Of a DNA stretch of 16,907 nucleotides, positions 6,539 to 13,885 are shown piece by piece. The stretch's first letter is position 1. Each line of letters opens with the position of its first letter. The position numbers were made by a program, and so were the translations under genes. Origin of the DNA: Nanosynbacter sp. (lineage in GTDB: Bacteria > Patescibacteriota > Saccharimonadia > Saccharimonadales > Saccharimonadaceae); the NCBI GenBank assembly GCA_029975625.1, contig JARKOR010000236.1:1-16907 (forward strand), written 5' to 3'. The notes under the pieces were generated by a model. That model was not told the DNA's origin. It saw only the letters and a program-made list of their open reading frames with translations, and searched no databases.

Positions 6539-9319
6539 ATGGCAGAAGTTCCCGATGTCTTCAATCAGGATAGAGTGGCTTTTGTCCTTCTTCCCGAGGG
6601 GATCAAGTTTCCGCCCATTGAAAAGGGCTGGCAGGAGAAAGGCCATAGCTTCCATGAAGCGACCACACACAAGGGGAATGTTGGCATCCTGGCAGGCAAT
6701 GGATTCATTGGCTTGGATCAAGACGATCCGTCGGCCTTCAAAGGGCTGGAGCTTCCCACGAGCACCGAATGGCAAACCAGACCGGGCCGGTTTGGGATGT
6801 GGTTCAGGGTATCTGATGATGTGGCTGATGCCCTGGCAGGCATAGGAAAAAAGCCCGATCAGGCCCAACTGAAGCTATTCAAGGCCGGGAAACCTTGCGG
6901 AGAGGTCAAACTACAGAGAACATACCAGGTGATCCCCCCGAGCTGGAAGACCTTAGAAGATGGATCCAAAGCAGATTATAAGCTCCTACATAATGTACCA
7001 CCGGCTGAGATCCGGTTGGTGGACCTCCTGGAAGGCTTGCAGGCCATTGGTATAGCCTTCTCTTCGAAGCTCGACAGCAACGCTAAGAAGCTGGAAGAAA
7101 TGGGCAAGGAGGACCACCAGAGACGCGCGGAGAGCGATGAGGCCCGGAGCCGGAGATATGCCTTAGCAGCCCTGAAAGGCGAAGTGAAGGCGATGGAGAG
7201 CAGCAATGAGGGCAACAGAAATGAACAGCTCAATAAATCGGTCTTCGCCCTGGGGCAATTTGTGGGGGCCGGAGTGCTCTCCGAGGCGGAAGTTGTCAGA
7301 GCCCTATCCAAAGCGGCCATGTATGCTGGCCTGGAGATGGAAGAGATCAGGGCGACCATAAAATCAGGTCTTGAAGCTGGAGCGAAGCATCCCCGGGATA
7401 TACCGGAGCCGGAGAAGCGGAGACAGGAAGCGACGGGCGGCGAACCCGAAGGCCTGACAGTTATCGATGCTATTAAGGCGCTTGATGGTGTTTGCGATCA
7501 TGCTACAACGAAAGACGGCGCTGGATTCTCCAAATTCGACAGAGAAGAACATGGAAGACTTATCGATAAAGCGATATCAGAAGGCTATTTACCCCCAAAA
7601 GAAGAGAAGACTGCATATAGATTTATAAAGAAATATAAAAAGCAGTTAAAAACACTTGGAATTGAATTTAATGACATAGGCCATATCACCAGGGACGGCG
7701 AAGCTGTGGACGATGGTCTTGCAAAGATTAATGATCGCATTCCAGTTTGGATAGCAGATCACCATTTCAAGACCGTTGCTGACACGGAACGTCTATATCG
7801 CTATGATCACGGCGTTTACCTAGACGACGGCGAAATAATCCTCAAGACCTTGATTGAAAATGAATTCAGTGATATAACATCAAATCGACTAGTGCAAGAT
7901 GTAATAGGCAAAGTCAAAAGAAGGACATATATCGATAGGGACGCATTCAACAGCAAGAATATTCTAAACGTAAAGAATGGTCTGCTGGATTTAGAGACCC
8001 TAGAGCTTGGACCCCACACTCCTGATTATCTGTCTACTGCTCAAATCGATGTGGTATATGATCCGACTGCCAAAGCTCCGAATACTCGAAAATTTTGGAG
8101 AGAGATCGCGAAGGCGGAAGATATCCCGCTTATCGAGGAGATTACCGGCTGGATGCTATGGCCTGATTACAACGTGCATAAAGCGGTTATGTTCCTCGGG
8201 CCCGGCAGGAACGGGAAGGGCACCCTCTTAAGGCAGCTAACCGCCTTCCTCGGGAAGAAGAGTATTAGCAATGTCACTCTTCAAGACTTGGTAGCGGATA
8301 GGTTCGCTAAGGCGGATCTATACGGGAAGCTGGCAAACATTGGCGGCGACCTGCCGTCTAAAGACCTGTCGGATACGGCGGCATTCAGGAACCTGACAGG
8401 CGGCGATGATAACCGGGCGCAAGAGAAGTATAGAGCATCATTTAACTTCAGGAACAAAGCTAAGATGCTGTTTTCGGCCAACGTCTTACCCAGGAGTCCG
8501 GACGACACATATGCGTTCTATTCCCGCTGGATTATAATGGAGTTCTTGAATATATTCGACCTGCAAAAGGGGACAGCAGACCCAAATTTAGACACAAAGC
8601 TCCAGACGCCTGAAGAGCTGAGTGGTCTTCTAAACATAGCACTGACAGGCCTGAAGAGGCTCAAGGCGAACGGATGGAGATTCAGCTATGATAAGACTGT
8701 TGAAGACGTCGAAATCATGTATAAGCGGAATTCTAACCCCGTTTTAGCCTTCCTGATGGATGAGTGTGACGCGGAACCTTCCAGCTACATCGAGAAGACT
8801 GTCTTCAACAACAGGTTTAACGATTATGCTAAGGCGCATAACATCAGGCCATTGAGTACAACCGGGTTTGGTAAGCTGTTGAAGGATCAGACAGAGATTC
8901 CCGTGTCGGATTATCGCCCACACTTTGACAACAGGACGGCGGCTCCTAGATGTTGGCTAGGAGTCAAATTTAAGGAAGTAGTATATAAACAAGACAAGGA
9001 GACCGATAGCAGTGAGCCTGAGTCCATACCGTCCATAGTTCCGCCTACCCCTAGTTTACGGGAAAATGAAAGTGAAAGTAAAGAGATAGAAGAAAAAAAG
9101 AGGGGAGATAGGGATAAGCCAAACCGTGGACGGTGTGGACGCAACGACACCACCAACGAACAGGCCGCGGTCAAAGTCCGATTCAGGACTGATTACCGGA
9201 CCGACTTGAACAGCACAATGCACGACTTAAAGGAAGGCGCTGAGATCGAGGTTGTCCGGTGGAGGGCCGAAGCCTGGCAGAAGAGGGGCATTGTGGACAT
9301 TGTGGAGGCCTCGGGATGA
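6539..9319 (+). CDS. Replication protein: prim-pol domain fused to SF3/D5-type helicase
   Basis: A 926-residue protein expected to prime and unwind DNA at the element's origin. Residues about 8-165 are an archaeo-eukaryotic primase/polymerase (prim-pol) domain, with metal-binding Asp in GFIGLDQDD (D60, D62) and a later VKLQRTYQVIPPSW motif. The usual GxxH-type His motif reads PGRFGMWF, so that His appears to be missing. Residues about 310-500 are a linker and D5_N-like region. Residues about 515-740 are an SF3 helicase with Walker A GPGRNGKGT (554-562), Walker B-like ANIGGDLP and a sensor-like LFSANVLP. A winged-helix region follows, then an acidic, basic and Pro-rich linker (820-875). The C-terminal module of about 50 residues is possibly GINS-B-like. 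The protein is about as long as other phage/plasmid P4-type primases. Confidence 0.92.
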   Translation: MAEVPDVFNQDRVAFVLLPEGIKFPPIEKGWQEKGHSFHEATTHKGNVGILAGNGFIGLDQDDPSAFKGLELPTSTEWQTRPGRFGMWFRVSDDVADALAGIGKKPDQAQLKLFKAGKPCGEVKLQRTYQVIPPSWKTLEDGSKADYKLLHNVPPAEIRLVDLLEGLQAIGIAFSSKLDSNAKKLEEMGKEDHQRRAESDEARSRRYALAALKGEVKAMESSNEGNRNEQLNKSVFALGQFVGAGVLSEAEVVRALSKAAMYAGLEMEEIRATIKSGLEAGAKHPRDIPEPEKRRQEATGGEPEGLTVIDAIKALDGVCDHATTKDGAGFSKFDREEHGRLIDKAISEGYLPPKEEKTAYRFIKKYKKQLKTLGIEFNDIGHITRDGEAVDDGLAKINDRIPVWIADHHFKTVADTERLYRYDHGVYLDDGEIILKTLIENEFSDITSNRLVQDVIGKVKRRTYIDRDAFNSKNILNVKNGLLDLETLELGPHTPDYLSTAQIDVVYDPTAKAPNTRKFWREIAKAEDIPLIEEITGWMLWPDYNVHKAVMFLGPGRNGKGTLLRQLTAFLGKKSISNVTLQDLVADRFAKADLYGKLANIGGDLPSKDLSDTAAFRNLTGGDDNRAQEKYRASFNFRNKAKMLFSANVLPRSPDDTYAFYSRWIIMEFLNIFDLQKGTADPNLDTKLQTPEELSGLLNIALTGLKRLKANGWRFSYDKTVEDVEIMYKRNSNPVLAFLMDECDAEPSSYIEKTVFNNRFNDYAKAHNIRPLSTTGFGKLLKDQTEIPVSDYRPHFDNRTAAPRCWLGVKFKEVVYKQDKETDSSEPESIPSIVPPTPSLRENESESKEIEEKKRGDRDKPNRGRCGRNDTTNEQAAVKVRFRTDYRTDLNSTMHDLKEGAEIEVVRWRAEAWQKRGIVDIVEASG

Positions 9320-9480
9320 CCGAACCTGAGGCCGTCGCCGGTCTGCGAAAGATCCGGGCATATCTTCTTGAATCCATTTCGCTGGCAGCGGACGAGATCG
9401 CGGCGATTGATAGCGAAATAGAGGAACTACTTCGAGGAAAAGACCAGGAGCAGGAGCAGCATGAACGAAGGATTAGATAG
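9316..9480 (+). CDS. Tiny acidic helical protein
   Basis: A 54-residue product whose ATG overlaps the primase stop as ATGA, implying coupled translation. It is almost all helix (LRKIRAYLLESISLAADEIAA), ending in a Glu/Gln/Arg-rich tail, and may form a coiled coil. It overlaps the next gene by 20 bases. No family is recognised. Confidence 0.6.
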   Translation: MTEPEAVAGLRKIRAYLLESISLAADEIAAIDSEIEELLRGKDQEQEQHERRIR

Positions 9481-9649
9481 CGATTTTTTCAAAAAGCAAT
9501 ACCCGAGGTTGCAACCGATGAGCCATGAGGAGTACAGGAACGCGCCGAAGCGAACCACCACCGCGTGGGACGATGTGGAGGACTGGAGGGCATTGCAGGC
9601 CATGAGCCCGGAAGAAGCAAGGCGCTACTGTGGAGATGGACGACGATGA
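9461..9649 (+). CDS. Small protein of unknown function
   Basis: A 62-residue charged protein (SDFFKKQYPRLQPMSHEEYR, later WDDVEDWRALQAMSPEEARR). Its ATG lies inside the end of the previous gene, after a purine-rich AGGAGCAG site. Its stop overlaps the next ATG as ATGA. No family is recognised. Tight packing with its neighbours is the main support that it is real. Confidence 0.55.
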   Translation: MNEGLDSDFFKKQYPRLQPMSHEEYRNAPKRTTTAWDDVEDWRALQAMSPEEARRYCGDGRR

Positions 9650-9786
9650 GGAAAGGCAAATCGAGAATGAGGGCTAGAGGCGATATCCTGAGGGCCAATG
9701 CCGCCAACGCCCGGCGGAGAGCCCGGAAGCAAGCGGCCTATGACAGGCAGCAATACGACAAGCCAGTAAGGGAGGATGCACTATGA
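9646..9786 (+). CDS. Tiny arginine-rich basic protein
   Basis: A 46-residue, very basic product (Arg and Lys make up about a third; it contains ANAANARRRARKQAAYDRQQ). It starts in an ATGA overlap with the previous gene and ends in an ATGA-type overlap with the next. The charge suggests nucleic-acid binding. It has no recognisable fold. Confidence 0.5.
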   Translation: MRKGKSRMRARGDILRANAANARRRARKQAAYDRQQYDKPVREDAL

Positions 9787-9923
9787 AGAAGTATTGTCCT
9801 ATATGCGACGGCGGCAACCGGACGTTGCTTGAAGAGATCCTTAGGCTGGAAGGCCCGGAGGTGTTAGCCCAATGCTACTCTATCCCGATCGAAGCGATCC
9901 GAGCCCATATGAGGGAGAGCTGA
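9783..9923 (+). CDS. Tiny zinc-finger-like protein before the terminase genes
   Basis: A 46-residue protein with an N-terminal CPIC pair (YCPICDGGNRTLLEEILRLE) and a later helical segment (SIPIEAIRAHMRE) that resembles a recognition helix. Similar small Cys-plus-helix proteins often precede phage terminase genes. Only two to three cysteines are present, so a full zinc site would need a second subunit. ATG 9783 overlaps the upstream stop as ATGA. The terminase small subunit begins three bases after its stop, following a GGGAGAG site. Confidence 0.55.
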   Translation: MKKYCPICDGGNRTLLEEILRLEGPEVLAQCYSIPIEAIRAHMRES

Positions 9924-9926
9924 GCG

Positions 9927-10433
9927 ATGGGTAGGAAGTCCAAGATTGAAGCTCATCCTCAGAGCGAGGAAATCATTAGGCGGCTGGCTTCTGGAGAGGA
10001 TTATTCGAAAATAGTCGAAGATTATCCAGACATCAGATATCAGGATCTAGATTATTATGCGCAAAATAAATTACCTGCAATATTATCTAAATCGAATGAT
10101 CTTAAAGCCCTAGCTGATGAAATAGAGAGCGCGGATGTGCATAAGGGAGACACCTATCTCCAGCTCGTTATCGGCCTGCAGAAGAAAGCCCTGGATGCCC
10201 TGGAGCAGCAGAATGCCAAAGAAGACCCCAAATCATGGGCCATGGTCTCCAGGGAGGCGCGGGGATATGTGGAGCTGATGGGTAAGGCCCTGGATAGGAT
10301 CAGGGAAGCACCACAACAACAGATCAATATCTTGGTGATGCCTGAATGGGTAGAGCTTCGGACCCTGATCATAACGGCCCTGGAGCCCTATCCCGACGCA
10401 AGGCAGGCGGTGGTCAATGTCATCCACAAGTGA
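9927..10433 (+). CDS. Probable terminase small subunit
   Basis: A 168-residue protein directly before the terminase ATPase, overlapping it by 17 bases, the standard place for TerS. The N-terminal part (about 9-48, EEIIRRLASGEDYSKIVEDY) resembles the helix-turn-helix of small terminases, which bind viral DNA at the packaging site. The middle (about 60-130) is helical, fitting the oligomerisation core. The end (INILVMPEW then a helix) resembles the C-terminal segment of many TerS-like proteins. Bases about 9999-10110 are clearly more AT-rich than the rest of the gene, a hint of mosaic origin. The call rests mainly on position and architecture. Confidence 0.65.
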   Translation: MGRKSKIEAHPQSEEIIRRLASGEDYSKIVEDYPDIRYQDLDYYAQNKLPAILSKSNDLKALADEIESADVHKGDTYLQLVIGLQKKALDALEQQNAKEDPKSWAMVSREARGYVELMGKALDRIREAPQQQINILVMPEWVELRTLIITALEPYPDARQAVVNVIHK

Positions 10434-11169
10434 CGACCTGGCGCACTCCCTGGATCCAGTCTTGTGGTCGAAGGAGGTCCTAGGCTTCCATCCTGATCCA
10501 TGGCAGGCCTCCCTTTTGAGGAGCAGATCAAGGAAAATCATCCTCAACTGCTCCAGGCAAAGCGGTAAATCAACGGTCTGTGCCGCTTTGGGCCTGCATG
10601 AAAGCATCTATCGCCGTCCTTCCTTTGGCTTGGTGATCGCTCCGACGCAAGACCAGTCCTCAGAGCTGATGCTGAAGTTCGACGAATTCAGAGGAGCGGT
10701 GGAGCTCCCTAGCGACTACCTGAGCACAGACACCAAGTTGGCAGTCCGGTTTGCCAATGGCAATAGGTTCATAGCCAGGCCTGGCAGCGAGAAATCGGCC
10801 CGGTCCTTCTCTGCCGTGACTCTGCTCCTGGAAGATGAGGCCGCCAGGGTTGCGGATGCTCTTTATAATTCCGTTCGGCCAATGCTGGCAGTCTCCAATG
10901 GCCGGCATGTCCTCATGAGCACTCCCTTTGGAAAGCAGAATCACTTTTTCAAAATATGGGATCAGGAGCGGGATTTGTGGCAGTGGTTCGAAATCCCGGC
11001 GGAAATGTGCCCACGCATAACGAAAGAGTTCTTAGAAGAGGAGCAGAGGACGAACCCATGGTTTGAGCAGGAATATCATTGTGTGTTCATGGACAGTGAG
11101 GGATCAATATTCAGCTCTGATCTCTTCCGGAGCCTGGCAAATCCTGCAGTGAGCGTTCTAAAATTATGA
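10417..11169 (+). CDS. Terminase large subunit, ATPase part
   Basis: A 250-residue packaging motor domain. Motifs in order are the adenine-binding DPWQ (about 27-30), Walker A CSRQSGKST (45-53), Walker B LLLEDEA with Asp140/Glu141, and a coupling STP motif (168-170). The typical post-ATPase segment ERDLWQWFEIPA and NPWFEQEYHCVF follows. Ordinary TerL proteins continue into a nuclease domain in one chain of 400-500 residues. Here a TGA at 11167 ends the protein, and the nuclease starts in the +1 frame. This may be a natural split, a programmed or accidental frameshift, or a sequencing error. The start ATG lies inside the small-subunit gene. Confidence 0.9.
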   Translation: MSSTSDDLAHSLDPVLWSKEVLGFHPDPWQASLLRSRSRKIILNCSRQSGKSTVCAALGLHESIYRRPSFGLVIAPTQDQSSELMLKFDEFRGAVELPSDYLSTDTKLAVRFANGNRFIARPGSEKSARSFSAVTLLLEDEAARVADALYNSVRPMLAVSNGRHVLMSTPFGKQNHFFKIWDQERDLWQWFEIPAEMCPRITKEFLEEEQRTNPWFEQEYHCVFMDSEGSIFSSDLFRSLANPAVSVLKL

Positions 11170-11174
11170 GGTGG
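11168..11174 (+). promoter_or_regulatory. Ribosome binding site at the terminase split
   Basis: GAGGTGG overlaps the ATPase stop codon. It could drive independent translation of the nuclease frame. The only well-spaced in-frame codon after it is ATT 11180, an unusual start, whereas GTG 11171 lies within it. Confidence 0.35.
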
Positions 11175-11842
11175 TTAATATTCGAAAAGAAGAAAGATAC
11201 CTATTAGGCGTGGACCTGGCAAAGAGCTTGGATTTTACGAGCTTCGCCGTTGTCCATATGGAGTTTGATCTTAAGCTCAACGATTTTGTCTATCACCTGG
11301 TGGGCTTGGATCGGATACGGGGAGTGGACTATCCCAAAATCACCGACTTGATACTTGAGACTGCTAAAAGGCTGAGGGGTAAGGTCTTTGATGGTGCATG
11401 GGATGGCCCTCACGTATGCATGGACGCCTCGGGATTAGGTGCGCCTATTCGTGACTATTTAAAGCAGTCTGGATGGTTCGGCGGTGGGATGCATGGCAGG
11501 AGCATCTTTCCCGTGGTCTTTACGGGCGGGGAAGCTGCTCGTTATGACACTGTGACACGCAATTACAATATCAGCAAGTCCATTATAATCAGCAATTTTC
11601 TTAGCCTGATGCAACATCGCCGATTCGACTATGCGCCTGGTCTGGAAGCTTTGCCTCTTCTAGATCAGGAGATAGCCAATTTCAAGTATCACTTAACACC
11701 GTCCGGGCATACAGGGTTTGATGCTGAGCAGGGAGCCCATGATGATCTGATTTGCGCAACTTGTATCCCGCTCATAATCGGTGAGTGGCGATACAGTCTC
11801 AAGCAACGGGCGAAAGTTGGCCCTAAACCGTCTTGGATGTGA
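11171..11842 (+). CDS. Terminase large subunit, nuclease part
   Basis: A 223-residue RNase H-fold nuclease domain that cuts concatemeric DNA during packaging. Acidic residues expected in the metal site are visible: Asp15 in YLLGVDLAKSLDFTSFAVV, Asp85 in VCMDASGLG, and Asp191/Asp192 in GAHDDLICATCIP. These match TerL nuclease motifs. It follows the ATPase stop by one base in the +1 frame. The frame is open only from 11162, so the protein cannot extend far upstream. The GTG start is tentative. It may instead be made as a fusion by frameshifting near CTAAAATTATGAGG. Confidence 0.88.
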   Translation: MVNIRKEERYLLGVDLAKSLDFTSFAVVHMEFDLKLNDFVYHLVGLDRIRGVDYPKITDLILETAKRLRGKVFDGAWDGPHVCMDASGLGAPIRDYLKQSGWFGGGMHGRSIFPVVFTGGEAARYDTVTRNYNISKSIIISNFLSLMQHRRFDYAPGLEALPLLDQEIANFKYHLTPSGHTGFDAEQGAHDDLICATCIPLIIGEWRYSLKQRAKVGPKPSWM

Positions 11843-11846
11843 TAAA

Positions 11847-12008
11847 ATGTCTGAAAATTTGAGAGAGACAATCGAGAAGAATGAGGCCATATTGGCCGAT
11901 CCAAATGCAACGATGGAAGAAAGACGTTTCGCGAGAATGGATCTTGCCGTGTCAAGGCGGCTGATCGCGAAAGGCGTAGAACTCCTTGAGGATGGACCAG
12001 GGGCTTGA
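11847..12008 (+). CDS. Small helical protein after the terminase
   Basis: A 53-residue protein starting four bases after the nuclease stop (MSENLRETIEKNEAIL, then MEERRFARMDLAVSRRLIAK). It is predicted all-helical and may be a short helical hairpin or coiled coil. No family is recognised. Close spacing suggests co-expression with the terminase genes. Confidence 0.6.
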   Translation: MSENLRETIEKNEAILADPNATMEERRFARMDLAVSRRLIAKGVELLEDGPGA

Positions 12009-12054
12009 CCCCCTGCTACATCATTAAGCCGGTAGTGGACTCCTCCCTCCGGCG

Positions 12055-12070
12055 TGATGTACGTACATCA
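12055..12070. promoter_or_regulatory. Perfect 16-bp palindrome, operator-like
   Basis: TGATGTACGTACATCA reads the same on both strands. It lies in the 74-base gap between two small genes and ends directly before the AGAGGT ribosome binding site (12071-12076) of the next gene. It could be a repressor site or an RNA hairpin near the ribosome binding site. The same sequence is not seen elsewhere in the window. Confidence 0.5.
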
Positions 12071-12082
12071 AGAGGTAAAAAC

Positions 12083-12349
12083 ATGACAGAAGAAGTCAAA
12101 CCAAGATACACACGAGAGCAAATTGCTCAGATGGCAACGGAAACCGTAACCGTGCCGAAGTACAGCCACGAGGAACTTGTCAGAATGATGAACGAGGCAG
12201 AGGGAGCACCCGCGCAAATCGTCACTCCTGAGGAGAATCCGAAGGTTTGGACACAAGCCGAAATCAGGGAGCTGAGACTTTCCGGCAAGATGACAGATGC
12301 GGCCATGGCCGAAATCAAGGTAGCAACTGCTGAGGGGAGAGTGGTCTAG
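12083..12349 (+). CDS. Small protein of unknown function
   Basis: An 88-residue acidic protein with two similar helix-forming segments, YTREQIAQMATETVTVPK and YSHEELVRMMNEAEG, that share a Y[ST]xEx[IL]xxM pattern. A third piece, WTQAEIRELRLSGKMTDAA, is similar. This suggests a short repeated helical motif. ATG 12083 is supported by AGAGGT six bases upstream. The frame is open further left, but those codons have no ribosome binding site. No family is recognised. Confidence 0.6.
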   Translation: MTEEVKPRYTREQIAQMATETVTVPKYSHEELVRMMNEAEGAPAQIVTPEENPKVWTQAEIRELRLSGKMTDAAMAEIKVATAEGRVV

Positions 12350-12350
12350 A

Positions 12351-12896
12351 ATGCCAGGACTGTATGATGAGATGGGGATTGCGGACCAGGTTAACGCCGC
12401 AAACGCAACGCTGAAGCACCTTCGCCAGCAGACGATGGGCTTTACCCATGTCGATGGCTCGGGCACTGTGACGGTAGACACCACCAATCCCGAGTACATA
12501 GCACTCCAGAGCAAGATAGCAGCGTTGGAGGGCAAACTCGTGACTGTGGACGCCCTGAAGACCCAGGTAAGCGCCCTTATTGGCGGGCATAGCGTGCCTT
12601 CTCTGAGGGCTCTTAGAGAGCTGGCTGCGCACCATCAGAACACCATCGATAGCGCACCCGTCCGTGCCTTCGATCTCTTCAGGATGAAGCGTGAGCTGGC
12701 GATCGAGCAGGGGAATGCCGCCGTGAGGCTAGCTATGCCGTCTGAGGTCGCCGCACTGCTGGATGGGTACGCGGACGAAGAGACGGCGCTCAAGGCCGCT
12801 CAGACCGCTTCTCAGGCCGCGATTGTGGCCATCAGCGCGGACCTGACCACAATTGATGGGCTGACGAACGAGGCTCAGGCAGCTCTGAGGGACTGA
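12351..12896 (+). CDS. Helical coiled-coil protein, possibly structural
   Basis: A 181-residue, Ala-rich protein starting one base after the previous stop. It is mostly helical: an N-terminal segment (GIADQVNAANATLKHLRQQ), a short beta piece (GTVTVDTTNPEY), a coiled coil (LQSKIAALEGKLVTVDALKT), and an Ala-rich C-terminal helix pair (about 145-180). Viral structural or fibre proteins can look like this, but I see no diagnostic motif. It stands where portal or capsid genes would be expected after a terminase, yet is far too small for a portal. Confidence 0.65.
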   Translation: MPGLYDEMGIADQVNAANATLKHLRQQTMGFTHVDGSGTVTVDTTNPEYIALQSKIAALEGKLVTVDALKTQVSALIGGHSVPSLRALRELAAHHQNTIDSAPVRAFDLFRMKRELAIEQGNAAVRLAMPSEVAALLDGYADEETALKAAQTASQAAIVAISADLTTIDGLTNEAQAALRD

Positions 12897-13105
12897 TGGC
12901 CGAAAAAGAGATCTCCAGCTGGCAAGCCTCCTGGAGGCCTCACACATGCAGAGGGCAGATTGCCCTCACTTTTTCTGATGCATCCACAGCAGACATGAGC
13001 GATCTTATCCAGGCGGACTTTGAGCCAATGGTTGACCTTCTCAAGACCACCGGGCAGCATTTTTGCGATGTGGCCACAGAGAGGATACGCTTGGTTCCTA
13101 CTTAA
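12896..13105 (+). CDS. Small protein of unknown function
   Basis: A 69-residue product whose ATG shares its A with the TGA of the preceding gene (TGATG), implying coupled translation. Its middle part (LTFSDASTADMSDLIQADFE) may be alpha/beta. No family is recognised. It is the last gene of the tightly packed plus-strand block. Confidence 0.5.
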   Translation: MAEKEISSWQASWRPHTCRGQIALTFSDASTADMSDLIQADFEPMVDLLKTTGQHFCDVATERIRLVPT

Positions 13106-13135
13106 TATTTTTCGATGTTTAGAGGAGGATAAAAT

Positions 13136-13885
13136 ATGGTGTACGTTCAATTGACTACAAGATGCAATATGCATTGTGCTCATTGCTGTTATGACTGTGG
13201 CCCGGACGGCTATGATATGGATGAGGATACTTTTCGCAAAACTATTGAATTTATAAAAGACTTGAGTTTAACATCAGGCCGAAGACATAATATAACAATA
13301 GCAGGTGGAGAGCCTACGATTCATCCACAATTCGAATATTTTATGAAAACGCTTTTCAGGGAGAAACCCATAATAGGCGCGGATGTTGATTTCCGTTACA
13401 AAAGATTAGGCCGTGTGCAGATTTTTACTAACGGCAAGTTGCGGAGAGAAGCAGAGTTTGTGAAGATGTTGGCACGCAAACAGCTTGCTGTGGTTAATCT
13501 ATCATTGGATGAATATCATGAACCGATAGACGAAGATTTTGTAGATCAATGGAAACAGCTCGCTGCGACCAATGACTACTTCGGGATATCCGATAATAGT
13601 AAAACCCTTGCTCCTTTTGGCAGAGCACTTAAAAACCATTTATGGAATACTCCGTGGGCTTGCCTTTATGATGCTCTATTCATAACACCCGCCGGTGAAA
13701 TATTTAGTTGTGGATGCCAAACAGAATCCTTTGGGACGGTATTCGATCCATGCGTGCCCCCGTCGCGTTTCGTACCGGATAAGATTGATCGGATGGCGAA
13801 GACCCTTGATTTTCGTAAAAAAGTTGATGCTCTTATCCGGTCGATGCCAAAAGTAACTGATTTTTATAACGAATCGTTATTTTAA
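13136..13885 (+). CDS. Radical SAM protein
   Basis: A 249-residue enzyme of the radical S-adenosylmethionine superfamily. CNMHCAHC (Cys10, Cys14, Cys17) should hold the catalytic 4Fe-4S cluster, and AGGEPTIHP (about 56-64) is the SAM-binding GGE motif. Two further Cys (18, 21) follow the cluster motif, and Cys176, Cys192, Cys194 and Cys206 form a C-terminal cluster (AGEIFSCGCQTESFG) like a reduced SPASM domain. SPASM-type enzymes often modify peptides or proteins. The substrate here is unknown. GGAGG eight bases before ATG 13136 supports the start. It is AT-richer than the preceding genes, suggesting separate acquisition as cargo. Confidence 0.88.
   Translation: MVYVQLTTRCNMHCAHCCYDCGPDGYDMDEDTFRKTIEFIKDLSLTSGRRHNITIAGGEPTIHPQFEYFMKTLFREKPIIGADVDFRYKRLGRVQIFTNGKLRREAEFVKMLARKQLAVVNLSLDEYHEPIDEDFVDQWKQLAATNDYFGISDNSKTLAPFGRALKNHLWNTPWACLYDALFITPAGEIFSCGCQTESFGTVFDPCVPPSRFVPDKIDRMAKTLDFRKKVDALIRSMPKVTDFYNESLF

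Noticed and set aside
6404-6868. Minus-strand frame over the primase start
   Set aside because: It lies opposite a clear prim-pol domain and has no recognisable features.
13136-13885. Identification as prokaryotic viperin
   Set aside because: The cluster motif is right for any radical SAM enzyme, but the surrounding residues and C-terminal Cys set look SPASM-like, not viperin-like.
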